Source: Dryococelus australis (Eukaryota; Arthropoda; Insecta; Phasmatodea; Phasmatidae). From it: 64,000 nt of DNA. Numbering within the stretch: position 1 is the first letter of the stretch; each line of letters begins with the position of its first letter. The position numbers and the translations under genes are program-made. Positions 47,340-59,799 of the stretch are shown in pieces. The DNA lies in assembly GCA_029891345.1 (NCBI GenBank), contig CM057009.1, positions 288,682,966 through 288,746,965 on the forward strand. The letters run 5' to 3'. The notes under the pieces were generated by a model. The model was not told where the DNA came from, ran no database searches, and saw nothing but the letters and a program-made list of their open reading frames with translations.

Positions 47340-48534
47340 CAAGTCAACAAATCAAAATTGTTATTAAAACACATGAAGCAGTTGTCCTCTACACCTTGTC
47401 TATGTCTTGAATTTATTGGCAACCGTACAGTGTGTCTGCTCCTTGTTTTTACCGCACATGGAATGTTCGGCTCCCCCTCTTCTTGGAGGTCGTCTCCTCT
47501 GACTGCGCTACCAACTCTCGTTTCAGTTGCCGATGGAGGTACTTGTGATGTGAACAATTCTAATGGGCAGATATGCTGTATAGGTCTCGTCATCTCTCAA
47601 CTGGATGTCTTCACTCGCACTTCTCTTACACGTCCAGCCTTCCCTGGGTACATCTCCAAAATAATCCCTGCTGGCCACCCGAGTCTTCTTTTGTCGTCTG
47701 AACCAATTAACACTACGTCCCCGATTTCCAGTGCCTTCAGACACTTTGTTTCATTTTTCTGCTGCACCAGAAGGCCCAAGTACTCGTCTCGAAATCTTCT
47801 CCTCAAATCCTCCCACAGTCGTTGCAGGAACCTCGCCCACTTACATAGCGATGTCTTTTCCAGACGATCAATATCTGGTACACCAATTGGTCTATTGTCC
47901 TGTAGGAACATAGCAGGAGTCAATGGTACCAAGTACTCGGTATCCTCAGACAAGTAAGTGAGAGATCTAGAATTGATCACGGATTCCACCTCACATAGGA
48001 TGGTCGAGACTTCTTCATATCCCAGGGATACTCTTCCTAAAATTCTTCTTAATAATTTCTTGACCATCTGTACTATTCATTCCCACCACCCACCCCACCA
48101 TGCAGCAGTGGGTGGAATTAATTTCCACTGGATCCTTTGGGAACAGGGCTCTTCTTCTATCTTGGACCAATCCAGGGAGTCAAACCCATTATCTGCCCCC
48201 CCCATGAAATTGGTCCTGTTTATGTTTAGATGGCAAAAGGATAGAATATCTATAACAGCCATCATCTTCTCTTTGTACTTTCTTAGACCTCAGTCTCAGC
48301 AGACCATCCAGGGCCACAAAGATGCAAAAGGGACTTCATTAGTTTCCCATTAATCTCTTCCACCTCTTCTCTTTGTACAAGATGGAGGAGTCTCCTCTCA
48401 GCCTCTTCAATTTCCTCAACAACATGGTTACCTCCTCTACAGTTTTCCTTTTTTGAAGCATTTTTGAGAAACCGTAGCATCCACGCAATCAGTGCACAAT
48501 CTGTGACAGCTTCAAAAACCTTTGTAGATACCAC
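47340..48534 (-). pseudogene. BEL integrase and C-terminal domain
   Basis: Zinc-binding-side sequence (EEAERRLLHLVQREEV) lies near 48,400. The core fragment carries RTNFMGGADNGF near 48,200, WKLIPPTAAWWGGWWE (48,077-48,130) and then an open 156-codon part (47,597-48,067) with EVESVINSRSLTYLSED, LTPAMFL and the DUF5641-like tail (GDVVLIGSDDKRRLGWPAG). In BEL integrases the RTNF box normally reads (S/T)DNGTNF, so the catalytic Asp is lost here. Reading continues after a stop and frame change into TRPIQHICPLEL to about 47,340. A stop separates GGWWE from MVKKLLRR. Confidence 0.85.
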
Positions 48535-48699
48535 TGTACCTCTTCCTTGGCCACTGGATTAACTAAAGTTGTAGTCATTTTTCTTCTCTTGTTCTGAACT
48601 TCTGCATGGTTCACTTGACTTCAGACTTTGGCCAATCTTCTTGTTTCAATTTTAACCAGGTTGGACCCTCCCACCATCGAGAGTTCACAAGACATTCCG

Positions 48700-49944
48700 C
48701 AGAGCAGCCTCGCGAGGGGAGATCAGCTGGATTCTGTTATACTGACACATGATGCTAGTCTTCATGTTTCGTGAGTGTTTTGATTTCCTATACCCTATTA
48801 TTACCAAAGACACCCCAGGCCTCTTCTTATTTTAATCCAATATAAGACCAGGGAAGCATCAGTCCAAAAAAAATCTGGTATATTTAAGTCCAGCCTCTCC
48901 CTAATGGAAGCTGCAAAGCGACTGCGAATAGAAAATGCCAACAGCTCCAGCCTAGGCATGGATACATTCTTTAATGGTGAGACTCTGGTTTTTGCCATTA
49001 CCAGACATACTGTAATATCTCCTTCGGTACCACTTAGTAAGAAAAATGCAACTGCATATGCGCTTTAACTGGCGTCACAGAAAGTATGTAAGCTCCATGT
49101 ATTCTCCAATCCACCTGTAGACAAGCATCTCAGAATCTTCATTCTTTGCAGTTGTCGAACTTCAGTTTCCCATCTCCTGAAACTTTTCTTCGTGTCTTCT
49201 GGTAATGGGTCATCCCAACCCGCTTTCAGATACCAGCTCTCTTGGCTGAGGAGTTTCGGCACTAAGGTCACATGACACAAAAAACCTATAAAATCAAATA
49301 TCTTCTGTGCAGAAGACAGAATCTTTCACCGAGTGATGTCATTGGAGTCCTTCATAAGGCTTACATTACAGAACAGAGCATCTTCCTTTTTGTCCCACAG
49401 CAAACCAAGAACATGAGTCACCCTTGATGATCCCTCTCTGCCGTTCTGTGTGCTGTTCTCGGACCCTCTGAGCTAAAATTTCGCTTCAGCGAGATATTTC
49501 GTAGACTTCTCAAAAAATGATGCAACTGTTCTTCTATGTCAAAGGAAGTTACACAATTGTCGACATAGAAGGATCTCTTCAGCAAATCTGTGATCTCTTG
49601 GCACTCAATTGGGCTATTCTCAAGATGAAGGTCAAGTACTGCACCTAAAAGGAATGGACTACAATTAAGCCCAAACACAACACATTTGTGTATCAAGATC
49701 TTTGATTTTCTCTGTGAGAAATCTTGCCACCACAAAAATCTCAGTCTCTGCCAGGAGGAGCAACATAAATTTGTAGAAATGCATTCTTCATATCGGCCAT
49801 CACCCCAAATTTTCCTCGATGGAACCTTGCTAAAATCGGAGGAATTTGTTCAAGCAAATTTGGACCCTTTTCTAGACACTCATTCAATGATGGTGATCTC
49901 TTCGCTTGACAAGTTGCCTCAAACACAGGTTTGACTGTCGTCAT
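48700..49944 (-). pseudogene. BEL reverse transcriptase and RNase H
   Basis: RT: TVKPVFEATCQAKRSPSLNE and GPNLLEQIPPILARFH at 49,820-49,940, FGVMADMKNAFLQI near 49,770, CVVFGLNCSPFLLG near 49,660, and the catalytic YVDNCVTSFD near 49,560. Connection: SLHTFCDAS near 49,070. RNase H: KTRVSPLKNVSMPRLELLA near 48,960 and FFWTDASLVLYWI near 48,845. YVDN in place of YVDD occurs in the BEL group. Frameshifts divide it into at least four open segments. Confidence 0.85.
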
Positions 49945-51074
49945 GGAGCCCTCTTCAAAACACCCTGTTGTGGCGTATAGTGGTATCTGGTGTCCTCCTG
50001 CAAGGGCACTTCCTCAATAACTCCTTCCTGCAACCACTCTTTAAACACACACTCATATACATCGAAATTGTTCTCACATATCAATCTCATTGTTATGGAC
50101 TCGCGCCTTCTCTTCGCAGTGTCGAAATTATCGCAATACTCTTCAAATATTTCATTCTGAGGGAGAACAAGCTCGAAACGACCCTCCTGATTCATAGAGA
50201 CTGTTTGTTTGAAATGGTTCAGAGTAGCAGCTCCATTTCCTTCTTGGACTGCTTTTCCACCAGATCTCTTATCCCAAGAACATCTAATTTCCATAAGTCT
50301 GCTACCGCAGAGTTCATGGGCAGCATTGAGGTCACAAGCATGGTGTTGGTGTCGTAGCTCTTGTCTGTAGATACTCTGCCCATGACGACCCAACCAAGGT
50401 GGGTCTCAACTGCCACCATTCCACACTTCAATGGTTGTACTCTACCAGTCAGAAGTAATCCATAAGTATCAACTCCCAGGAGCAATTCAATATCCGGCCT
50501 CTCTGGTCCACAGTCTGAGACCAAAATTTTATGGTTCTTTAGTTCCTTCAGCCATGGCCCTTTCCCGAGCTGAGGTATTTCGCCACAGATCACGGGTTGG
50601 TCAAGCACTAGGATTTCACAGGTTTAACTGCCATCCAAACTACTCACCTTTAGATGGTAGTGCGTGTGGGACTGTCTCGTGGAATCAGTGCCTCCAAATA
50701 AGCTATGGATCAATGTTTCAGAGCTGGAGTGTGCCAGTCCAATAGTGGAAGCAGTTTTTTTCTAATATATATGAGCGCTGTGGCCCACAATCAATCAAAA
50801 CTCTGACAACACGTGTCTGTTTGTTTCGTATCACCTTAACCATTAGTGTCTGTAATAAAACTTCCTGACTGTAACTTTGATTGGTAAGGAAAGCAGAAGG
50901 TTGATCTTCTTTTACGTCTTCATTCTCAGGGGTTACCTCTGTAATCTTCTGTCGTGGTCCTGGACACATCAAACAGTTCTGTCTTCTCTCACAGGTTTGA
51001 CGTTTTACATTGTTTCTGCAAGATCTTGAGGTGCCTCCTTTCTTCAAACATTGGAAATAACACCCGGTCTTCAT
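49941..51074 (-). pseudogene. BEL zinc-knuckle and A17-type protease region
   Basis: CYFQCLKKGGTSRSCRNNVK near 51,040 and CERRQNCLMCP near 50,980 resemble the paired knuckles of BEL Gag. VRVLIDCGPQRSYI near 50,800 is the aspartic protease active site, with DCG in place of D(S/T)G. LLLGVDTYGLLLTG...AVETHLGWVVMGRV (50,370-50,490) is the conserved block that follows it. The 49,941-50,393 ORF (RFELVLPQNE, CVFKEWLQEGVIEEVP) leads into RT. Confidence 0.8.
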
Positions 51075-51130
51075 TAAAATATTTTCTTTTCCATTAAATT
51101 CATCTTCTGCGCCTTAAGGCAGTCTTTGTT

Positions 51131-52193
51131 CTAGTGCGGGTTTCTGCAGAACACACACTTATTGTCAAAGGCGTTAGATTCTCCGGAAAATAGGTTGCTG
51201 GCAGAAGGTATGTTTTCCACTTCCTCGAGCTTCATTTTCGATCTTGTAGCCCTTTGAGCTGGTATCTGGAATACACTTTGTGATAGAGATATCCTTTGTT
51301 CCCCCTCCAATTCATTCTTAAATAACAACAGAAAATGTGACAGTTTATCGTTGTGGAAATTCTCCGGTGTGTCATTCTGGAGAAGTTGAACAGAATTTCT
51401 CAACAATTCTCGAGTATATCTTCTGGAAGAGAAGATTCAACTCATGGGAACAGAAATGCAGCATACTTGTCACCTATCACGCCTAGAGATTCAAGCGATC
51501 TGAGATGGGATTCCAGGTGGTCGTATAACTGTGAAGGACTTAGTTTTTCAGCAGAGGTAACATTTTGAATAAATAGTCGCACTAACTCACGCACGTAGAC
51601 AGTTTCTTCTTTCCAAACCTACTTTGATGACACTGGATCGCTTTCTCGTAATTTTCTGCAGTGGAAGGAAAGCTATTTACAACATCTCTGGACCTACTGC
51701 CTTCGACCATTGCCTGAATAAGATACTTGAACTTGTCTTCTCTTTCTACATCTTCATCGTTGTGAATACGACTAAACTGGCTCCAAACCCCTAACCAGTT
51801 TTTAACTTCACCGTTAAACTTTGTCGGTTATATTTTATGGAGTTTTAGTTTCCTTTGCACAGAACAATCGCTAGTAGAAACTTGAACATTGTCTATAGTC
51901 AAAAGACACTCTAATTTCTGACGAGCTTCGTCAAATCGGTCGTAATATTCTTGTATTTTATTATATTCAGTGCTGTACACCGAATCATCTGCATCATCTA
52001 GAAGAAGGTTCAATATCTTCTCGTAAACACCTTTCAGCTGGGCACCCAGACGCTCTAATTTAACAAGTTGCAATCTTACCTTATCAGTGTCAGTCTCGGT
52101 CATCACTGCTTTGTTAGTTTTCGTGATGTTCGCTCGCACTGGTGTTCTAGCATTAAGTAGCTTCTCCATGTTGATTCTTGCTTGCGACTTCAT
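51131..52193 (-). pseudogene. BEL gag
   Basis: The 121-codon ORF 51,828-52,193 is the N-terminal, coiled-coil-like part (RLQLVKLERLGAQLKGVYEKI, quoted as RLQLVKLERLGAQL plus KGVYEKI). A single stop at about 51,830 interrupts what would be the PTKFNGEVKNWLGVWSQF box (DUF1759 type), and the frame then stays open to about 51,450 (NSFPSTAENYEKAI; LYDHLESHLRSLESLG). After a frame change CVFCRNPH closes the region at about 51,135. ATG at 52,193 lies 38 bases inside the 5' LTR edge, which is usual spacing for the element. Confidence 0.8.
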
Positions 52194-52230
52194 TCACGTG
52201 ACGAACTTAGTCCTGTCACGGAAGCATAAA

Positions 52231-52464
52231 TGTTACACCACGCCCGAAAATCTACTTGATTGACAGGTCGCGTCTCGAGAAGACATATTACATTAATTAA
52301 AACCTTAAAAGAAAGAACGGAGCAACTCTCGACAGTCTTTAATCATACTTCTCCATACATTGTTTTGTTTTTCCGTAGACAGTCCATAGATAACACAACA
52401 CAGAAAACATGACCACTTTTTAAAATAAATGGTATGTGTTCTTAAATTGTCTGTGACTGTAACA
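52231..52464 (-). repeat. 5' LTR of the BEL element, 234 bp
   Basis: Begins TGTTACAGTCACAG and ends GGTGTAACA on the minus strand, giving the short terminal inverted repeat TGTTACA/TGTAACA. The last 103 bases are not present in the 3' LTR. No target duplication can be checked because the other end is lost. Confidence 0.8.
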
Positions 52465-53037
52465 TCCGTACCTAAGATGGCAAATAATGTGTTTAGTTAA
52501 CATAACCAATAAACTGTAAGATTTATGCTCGGTGATCAGTGATATGAACCAATCATAAGGTGGCTCAGTAGCGCGGGAATACGAATCATTTACTTCTACG
52601 GAAGGTCATTGGCAACAGAGCTTCGAAGTGTACAGTACCGGTTAAATATAACTTTATTTTGCAACATGCAGACAATTGGCTGCAATGGCCAGGAAAGGGT
52701 TAATTTGAGCAGAAAATAAAGAGCGAGTGTCAGGCACTTGGTAGCGCAGTTCATTCGCCCGGAATGCCTTAAGATTTACCCGGGAAACTGCTGCGCGTCT
52801 GTCTACGCCCTTAATGTGGTCGATAGCTTTCGCGCGCACTGACACGCCCAGCTGCGGATTGCTCTTTCATCTTCTTGTTTCTCTGCCTCCTAACCTTCAT
52901 CCACGTCCTCCTTCTCATCCTCCTCATCCTCCTCCCTTTTAGCAAAAATTCTTAGCAAGCTTCGTGGGAGTCGATACTTAGAGAGCAGCTTACGAGTGAG
53001 CAAGAAGGACATATGGCACCACCCGTGTGATTAATTC

Positions 53038-53104
<67 letters not shown>

Positions 53105-53880
53105 GGTATCGTGAAATATTGTAAATAACATAATAAAAATTACAATTATTATTTGATAAATATATTACTTAAATTACGGAAATTAAAACTTGCTTTGTAA
53201 GAATTCTGTATTTTTTTTTTTTTACACGAAGTTTGGGTTTAGCTAAAGTGCTTCTTAAATTCACAGTGTTGTTATGTTCTGGCTATTTTGACTTTAAATT
53301 TGGCACAATAATTTAAAATTGAAATTCGGACGAATCGCGGATCAAACTTCCAAGAAAATATTCTTCGTGATTCTCTAATGACATGGACAATTATTTGCGG
53401 CCGTAGTCTAATTTTAAATGTTGTTGAGTTCTGAGATTTAAATAGAATTCATGTAGGTGCATTTAAATATTCCTGTTGCTGTTATGTGTGGTTTTAAAAT
53501 TAATGTTCCTCTGTTGTCATGATTTTTTCAATACAATTATTTCATTACACAACGAAAATAGGTGTAGTACCCTCAAAATTTTAAAATGAATCTTAGAAGC
53601 TTGAACTCCAGTAAGTCAGCGCTTTCGCATTTCCCGAATCTTTATGTGTCTGGAACAGGGAGTGAATTTGTGATTACATCGCGCGGTTACAGAACAGGCA
53701 AGTACATAGAAGTGAAACGGGATGGCGGTTCCTTTGATGTGGGCATACACGTTTTCTGATTGGCATTTAGTCTGATGGGCTGATGGGCGTAGTGAAAATT
53801 TGTCCTACTGGTTGTACTGCCAGCTGGCTAGTAGGTCAACAGAGTTTGTTATTTTATATTTTTAAGAAATAACCTAAACG
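52465..53880. other. Intergenic with microsatellites
   Basis: A pyrimidine-rich CCTCCT stretch at 52,895-52,940, then the TA repeat at 53,041-53,103. The rest is AT-rich. No gene supported. Confidence 0.5.
53041..53103. repeat. (TA)n microsatellite, about 31 units
   Basis: Uninterrupted TA dinucleotides. Confidence 0.98.
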
Positions 53881-54294
53881 CTGTTCACGATAAAATGACC
53901 ACTTTCGAAATCGTCCTTAGAAAAAAGTCACTGCACCTAATTGCATATATTTTAACGGGCGCCCTGAGTGACATGCGCCCAGTAAAGTTGGTAAAGATGT
54001 ATGGGCAGTAGTTCCATAGCTAAAAGTCGAATAAAAAGCGTTAGGTAACCATTTAGGATAACTTAAATTATTTACTTCGCTTCCTGTTTTTGTATAATGC
54101 ATTGAATTGTAAAATTAACAGATATATTAAATGTTTACTTATCTAATAATTTCACAGTTTCACTTGCCTAAGATATGAATAAAGTTATGAGGCCCATGAC
54201 AATGTTAATCTTACATAAGGCAGAAGAATACACAACGTGCATACAAGTAGATCTTAAGTGGGGCTTTCAAAAGTGCTAATTTTACCATGAATAG
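53881..54294. mobile_element. Inverted-repeat MITE, copy D (complete, 414 bp)
   Basis: Left end CTGTTCACGATAAAATGACC, right end AAAAGTGC...CCATGAATAG; the interior is co-linear with copy B over its whole length. Same orientation as B and C. Confidence 0.85.
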
Positions 54295-56399
54295 CATATT
54301 TCAACATGTATATTTTACTTGTAATTACTCTCTCCTCGTTAGAATATGTTTTGATACTTAGTATTTGTGTTATAACGTTTCAAATTCACAAGATTAGTGT
54401 TATTTGCAATTGCAAGTAAAATAAACTAAATAATTTACAGAAAAACATTTGTGACGGTATGCCTATGCCATAGTTCATTTCGAGATAATCATAGCAAGAT
54501 ATATTTTACAAAAAAAATCATATACTGCTGCAAAATTAAAACATGCAGATATTAACATTATTTTGTGCTACTTTTGATAATTGCAAAAACATTCCATCAT
54601 AAGGTTTTAAAGACTTTTCGAAGTAACGTTAACGATCGAAAATAATGACAATTCTACTGAAGGCATTATTATTTTCAGAATATTATTAATTCATGGATTG
54701 GAGTCTATTTAGTTCCCTTTCACACGTTCTCTGCTAAATGTGATTTACAAACAAGCAAAATGAATGAAATGGATTTTCCTGCCAACGTTTAAAAATGCAG
54801 AATACTTTTAAATAAACTGCTGTTAGTGACAATGCTTGCTTGTGTGAGGTAAATATGTTTGTTCAGATTATGCTACATGGTTTCGAGCTATTGGAAGTGA
54901 ATTTTTATAATGTAGGCAGAATTGATTTTCACGAGTAAAGTTCAATAAATAATAACCGAGCGAATTTGTAACAATGTAGACCATGACCAAACCATAACGT
55001 AGAACGATTATAGTCTTGAACGCATGTACCTACGATGAACATGCCACCGGATGTTTTCACTGTTTCATAATGGTAGCTTGAGTAAAAAAAAATTACATAA
55101 GTGTTGACGTACTCCATGGAAAATAAAGAATTCCCTATATGAACATCGTCTTTATTAATGTATTTTTTATCGAAGAGCGCAGAAAGTTTTTTTTTTCTGT
55201 CAACAACAGAAGATTCGAAATGAGGATTATTTGAGGAAAACATCAAATAAAATGACACACAAGTTACCTTAGCATCCAATATAGACTTCCGACGCTAAAG
55301 AGACGTACGAGTTAAAAGGACCGCAGTGCTGCTGATAATTGGACCCTATGGACGACAAAAGCAAGAAAAGTGAAGAGAAAGCCGAATTGCAAAGATACAA
55401 ACAGGGACGGTAAACTGGGAAGAGAGAAAAACACTATCCGCCACGACTCTGGTAAAGCAAATTTTTGAGAGGTGAATGGTGACGGCAACCCTGCGGAACA
55501 CAAGCAGAACGTGTACTCAGTGGAGAAATCGTTCGACACGGGCAATTATTATCGGCTATGAGAGAGAGAGAAAACATTTGTAAATTTTACACTGCTGTCG
55601 ATTGCTTTCTCTCTGAAATTAACTGCCACTGCTTGTGTATCCTAGAGAGATTCACTAATCGAATTTCACAAAAGTCTTTGGAATTATTGGTGGATACTGG
55701 TGTTTGGTGACCTTTTTGCTCTCATGTAGCACGGAATTTGGGTCGTTGATGGCTAGCGTCCAACCTGCCTCATGAATAGAGACCCGAGAAATTCGCGAGC
55801 TCAATGACATGTAGGCTATAATTCACAGTCTCATATACTCTGATACAGATATCAACTGTGTAGTGGTTTGTTGTGATAGTAGTGGTAGGGCCCACAATTT
55901 ATTACATGTTTGTTATTGTCTCATTTATCTCCATGTCACTTCGACCAATTACAAAAGTAACATGAACGTACAAGTGTGTGAATTCCAACTTGCATAGAAA
56001 TGAACCTGCGAAATTTTCGGGTCTCTACTTATGAATCAACTTCTCGACACAAGTCGAGAATGTTTTGTACCTGAGCACAATATAATCATGCAGATGTCGA
56101 CTTCTCTTGATCGTGTGTGCATAGCCTAGCAAAGTTAAATCCAGGCACATTTCGAATTAAAAAATTATAAACCACTCAACAAAAATTTCTTATTTTCCAA
56201 AAGTTAATTTAAAAAAGTGAATCAGTTTCGTCTGTTTCGTATGATGTTATGACCTCTTCAATTCAATGTAGCTTGTAAAGAACTGTTTAGATCGACATAT
56301 TTTTCTCTTAATTTTTTTACCACTTTAACAGTGATTTTCAGCAGTAATTTCCTAAATCTATAATGAATTAATGTTATAAGTAAAAATACGTACATAAAT
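54295..56399. other. Intergenic, no supported gene
   Basis: ORFs up to 116 codons without motifs. A short GA run at 55,560-55,571. Confidence 0.5.
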
Positions 56400-56404
56400 A
56401 TGGT

Positions 56405-57230
56405 CACCCGGGTGTCAAAACAATTGCTCAGGACCGCTTTGTGAGAATTTATGCATTGTGGAACAATTTCCAACTGCAAGGTAGACACGAGATCGTCTCC
56501 GAGCAGCCTCCGGTGTACAAACCTCTGACCAGATGGTGCGTAATATTCTTCCAGAGGAAGACCTACGTGCTAGGAGATAACTGAGACGCCCTTATCGCAA
56601 CAGACAACATCGGCAGAACCGCTTGCAATGGGCACGGGATCATTAAAAGTGGACATCTGAAAAATGGTCCCAAGTTTTGTTCACTGAGGAAACAAGGATG
56701 TGTTTTAGGCCAGATTCCAGAAGGTCGACGCTGTGTACAAGACGAGATGCACAGGCAAGGCATCGTGCTGTGCAAGACGTCCATGCATACCGAGGTGGAG
56801 GAATCCTGGTGTGGACAGGAACCATGCTTGGAAGTCGAAGGCCTTTAGTTCGTATTAAGGGCACAATGACAGCTCGGCGGTACACAACAGCTGTCCTTCA
56901 GACTGTTGTGCACCCTTATCGACAGGCATTTGGTGAAATCTTTCTGCTGGTAGATGATAATACCCACTCATACCGTGCAAGAGCCGTTGAACAATACTGC
57001 CAGCAAGGCGGTATTCAAAAAATGAATTTGCCAGCAGTAAGTCTAGACATGAACTGCATAGAGAATGTCTGGGACCTCCTGAAAAACTGCCATTTAAGCC
57101 TGCCATCAACAACCCAACAATGTACAGGAGCTAATGTTGGCAAATCAGACAAAATGGGACTATTTGCCACAAGAGCGACTGGAAAATCTTTATTCTCAGT
57201 ACGCCTCGGTGCGTCAGGGATCTTCTGATT
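56405..57230 (+). pseudogene. Tc1/mariner-type transposase, decayed
   Basis: The HTH-side tail is readable in shifted frames (IAQDRFVRIYALWNN, then ASGVQTSDQMVRNILPEEDL, NRQHRQNRLQWARDH) up to 56,650. The catalytic part is a 183-codon ORF from 56,677. It shows FTEETRMCF (first acidic residue, Glu where Tc1 normally has Asp), YRGGGILVWTGTM, FLLVDDNTHSYRARAVEQYC (second Asp) and NLPAVSLDMNCIENVWDLL (third acidic residue, about 34 residues later). That fits a Tc1-type DDE. Stops at the start and the replaced first residue argue it is dead. I could not find its terminal inverted repeats. Confidence 0.85.
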
Positions 57231-59601
57231 TCTCGAAGTCACCACACGGTATAGAACCATGTGAAGAGTGACAATACCAGAGAAGTGAACAATGGTGTTT
57301 CTCAAACAAACAGAGAGCCAGTGTATTTTGTTTATTGTTATTTTACAAAGTTTTTTTTTTTTTTTGCGATTTCGTGTTATTTTGTAAAACATGGTTTTGC
57401 CACATGCTTGCATAAAGGGCAAATGCAAAGGTATTTATAGTACAATAAATCTCTGATGCAAAACTTTGTTTTAGCAGTTTAGTGTAATCGATTCTAATCT
57501 CTACTCTCTTCAGCACTATGTGCATTGTTTACAATGGCGATTACCATAGGATGCTACATAAAAACGCACTAATACTGAATCTATAATTTTGTTGACTAAA
57601 GCTACAGGAAAATTTTCATTTAATTATGCTTGGAAAAATGGTTTTTCTGCTAAAAACTTGATTTACTTTCGCTATTTCTGTGATGAAATCACTAAATGAC
57701 GCACGGCGAGAAAATTATTCAAATTTGTTTATTTTACTACGGATCTTCAACTCTGCTGTTTTTTAAGCTTCCACTATTCGACACACAACATGCATATTTT
57801 TTTTGGTATTTAACATGCATATGTTGTCATCAGTTATTAATAACAGTTCAAGAAACATTAACTTCAGAATAATCGAGTAAGATGGAATCGTAGAGTGTCG
57901 CTATAAATAGTCAATCTTAAAATTCGTTTAATATAATTTTTACACCTTCTAACTTATCAACAATTAGACATAAATTATAAAGTAACGAAGTTTGAAATCT
58001 GTAATTAATCCAATATGTAATTATCTCTAGATAAGAATTTATGAGAAATTTTGACGCATCACGATTTGAACAGTAGGCATACAAGGTGCCACAGGACACA
58101 GAAAGTGAAATGTATAAACTTTTATATATTATCTCAAATTTGGCTCGAAAATATAAACTATTTCTTCGTTAAAATAAAAATTCCTTTGTGTAAATTGCAA
58201 GATATTTCAATATAAATGTTTTTATTTGCCAGGCATATTAAAGCTGGAGTGAATCAATTTAATTTGTTTCATAAGAAACATATGTTCTTGTATATTTAAA
58301 TAAAATTTTGTTAGGTATAAAATATGATTATGATTTTATGCAGCTTTAATGAATGTTTAAAATCGTGTAAGTTTCCAAGAAAAAATTCTGCGATGCTTGA
58401 AGTGTGGCGCGTGTTTATTAGGTGTGTTCGATTTCATATACGCTACAAACTTTAATTTTGTATTCAAACTTTAATTTTGTATTCCTTATCAAAGAACTTA
58501 ATAATTATTAACAATTTGTATAATTAAATGGTATGTAAATTAAACAAGCATATGGAAATAACGGCAACTATACTAAGTATTTGCTTCCAAAAACTAAACA
58601 GATATTGATGGTGCCGTGTTGGCATCCCAACGAAAGTAGCAACGGGAGACTCACTGTCAGCTATCGATCCGGTAGCTGAAAAATTAAGATTAAATGAACT
58701 CGGTTATTTTTTCATTGCTCCTTAAGGGTCCGGAGCACACCGATGCTGCTAAGCATGAAACATTTCAATCTAAACTTGTGTCATTCCGGGACAACATTTT
58801 CATAATTCTACACGTACGTGTTGAAACACTGGGAACTACAATGAAAATAAATTTGTTGCAAATGAGGTTATAATAATGCATGACTACATTACAATTACTA
58901 ACCTAAAAATAAAAAGTAAACAGCGAAATTTTATCGATATATTTGTGTAAATTTACAGCACAGGCAAGACGTAAAATTTTCACTTTCCTAAGTCCAGTTT
59001 CCTACAGTCACACTTGGTTTACAAATGATTATTATGATATTGGATATTAAAAACAAAGACTGAAGAATATTGCGATGTGGTAGAAGAATGTTACATGAAA
59101 CGAAAATGTGGCAGTTAACAATGAGAGAAGAATTAAATGTGGTTTATTAGAGCTTCTCGTGCTTCTTATTGACTCGAGAAAAAGAAGCGTGTCAATACAT
59201 GTATTATAACAAAATTCATTTTCTTATTAAAGGTCATTCAGCAGTACTATTAAATTTAAAATGACACATGGTTACGGTAGTTATAAAATATGCGGAAATG
59301 AAAAAAAAACACACTTTCGAGAAAGACTTCAAATTAAACTCTAGACGTATTTTATCGTTTACAAATATTTACTAATCATATAAATTCCATGAGTAACCAA
59401 GCATTAAGAAGTATTGCCAATAATTCTAGTGCATACTATGCAGTGTTTGTAAAACGTACTATGTGTAGATGAACCAGGATTCATAGCGGTGCTCATGCAA
59501 TTCAGGTAGGCTACTTTACGTAAAATAACTGTGGTGTGAAAAAGTTATAACAAATGTTTACAAGCATTTAATACGAGAAAATGTAATATATGTGTGAGTA
59601 C
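57231..59601. other. Intergenic or intronic sequence, no supported exon
   Basis: Pure T run at 57,351-57,365. A 20-bp direct duplication (CAAACTTTAATTTTGTATT) at about 58,445-58,482. May be intron of the gene whose exons start at 59,602, because that exon ends in a donor. Confidence 0.4.
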
Positions 59602-59799
59602 CTCCGTTATTCCTTCTGTTTGCTGTTTTGTTTGACTGAAGTTTCATTTGCAGTTCATGCAGTGACTCTTGGACTTTATGCTGCAGATAAACTTGCCGTT
59701 GCAGCTTCTTCTGACTGAGCTCTTGTGCAGTTTTGATATTAGACATTTGGTGTTTTGACCCCTTGGCTCTGGGTGCGTCATTCTCAATGGCCTCCGATT
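59602..59799 (-). CDS. Internal exon of a host gene (coiled-coil-like), 198 bp
   Basis: Minus strand: acceptor TTGGTACCACAG ends at 59,800; donor GGAG/GTACTC at 59,602/59,601. The exon starts with two bases that complete a codon and ends with one, so it is a phase 1-1 exon. It joins in frame to the exon at 60,593 (last base G plus first bases AA gives Glu). It codes about 66 residues: an acidic start (SEAIENDAPRAK), then a Gln/Leu-rich helix (QELSQKKLQRQVYLQHK, VQESLHELQMKLQSN) that would form a coiled coil. The donor is not a strong consensus. Confidence 0.6.

Larger units (their letters stand above)
47185..52464 (-). mobile_element. BEL/Pao LTR retrotransposon, decayed, about 5.3 kb
   Basis: Read on the minus strand it runs 5' LTR (52,464-52,231), gag, zinc knuckles, protease, RT, RNase H, integrase, polypurine tract, 3' LTR (47,315-47,185, truncated). 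Gene order and the A17-type protease with YVDN-type RT identify the BEL/Pao superfamily. Several frameshifts, a stop in gag and a changed integrase residue show that it is inactive. The two LTRs differ at about one position in ten over the shared 131 bases, so it is fairly old. Confidence 0.92.

Noticed and set aside
47298-47957. A 219-codon plus-strand ORF
   Set aside because: Antisense of the BEL integrase C-terminal region, whose minus-strand motifs are clear.
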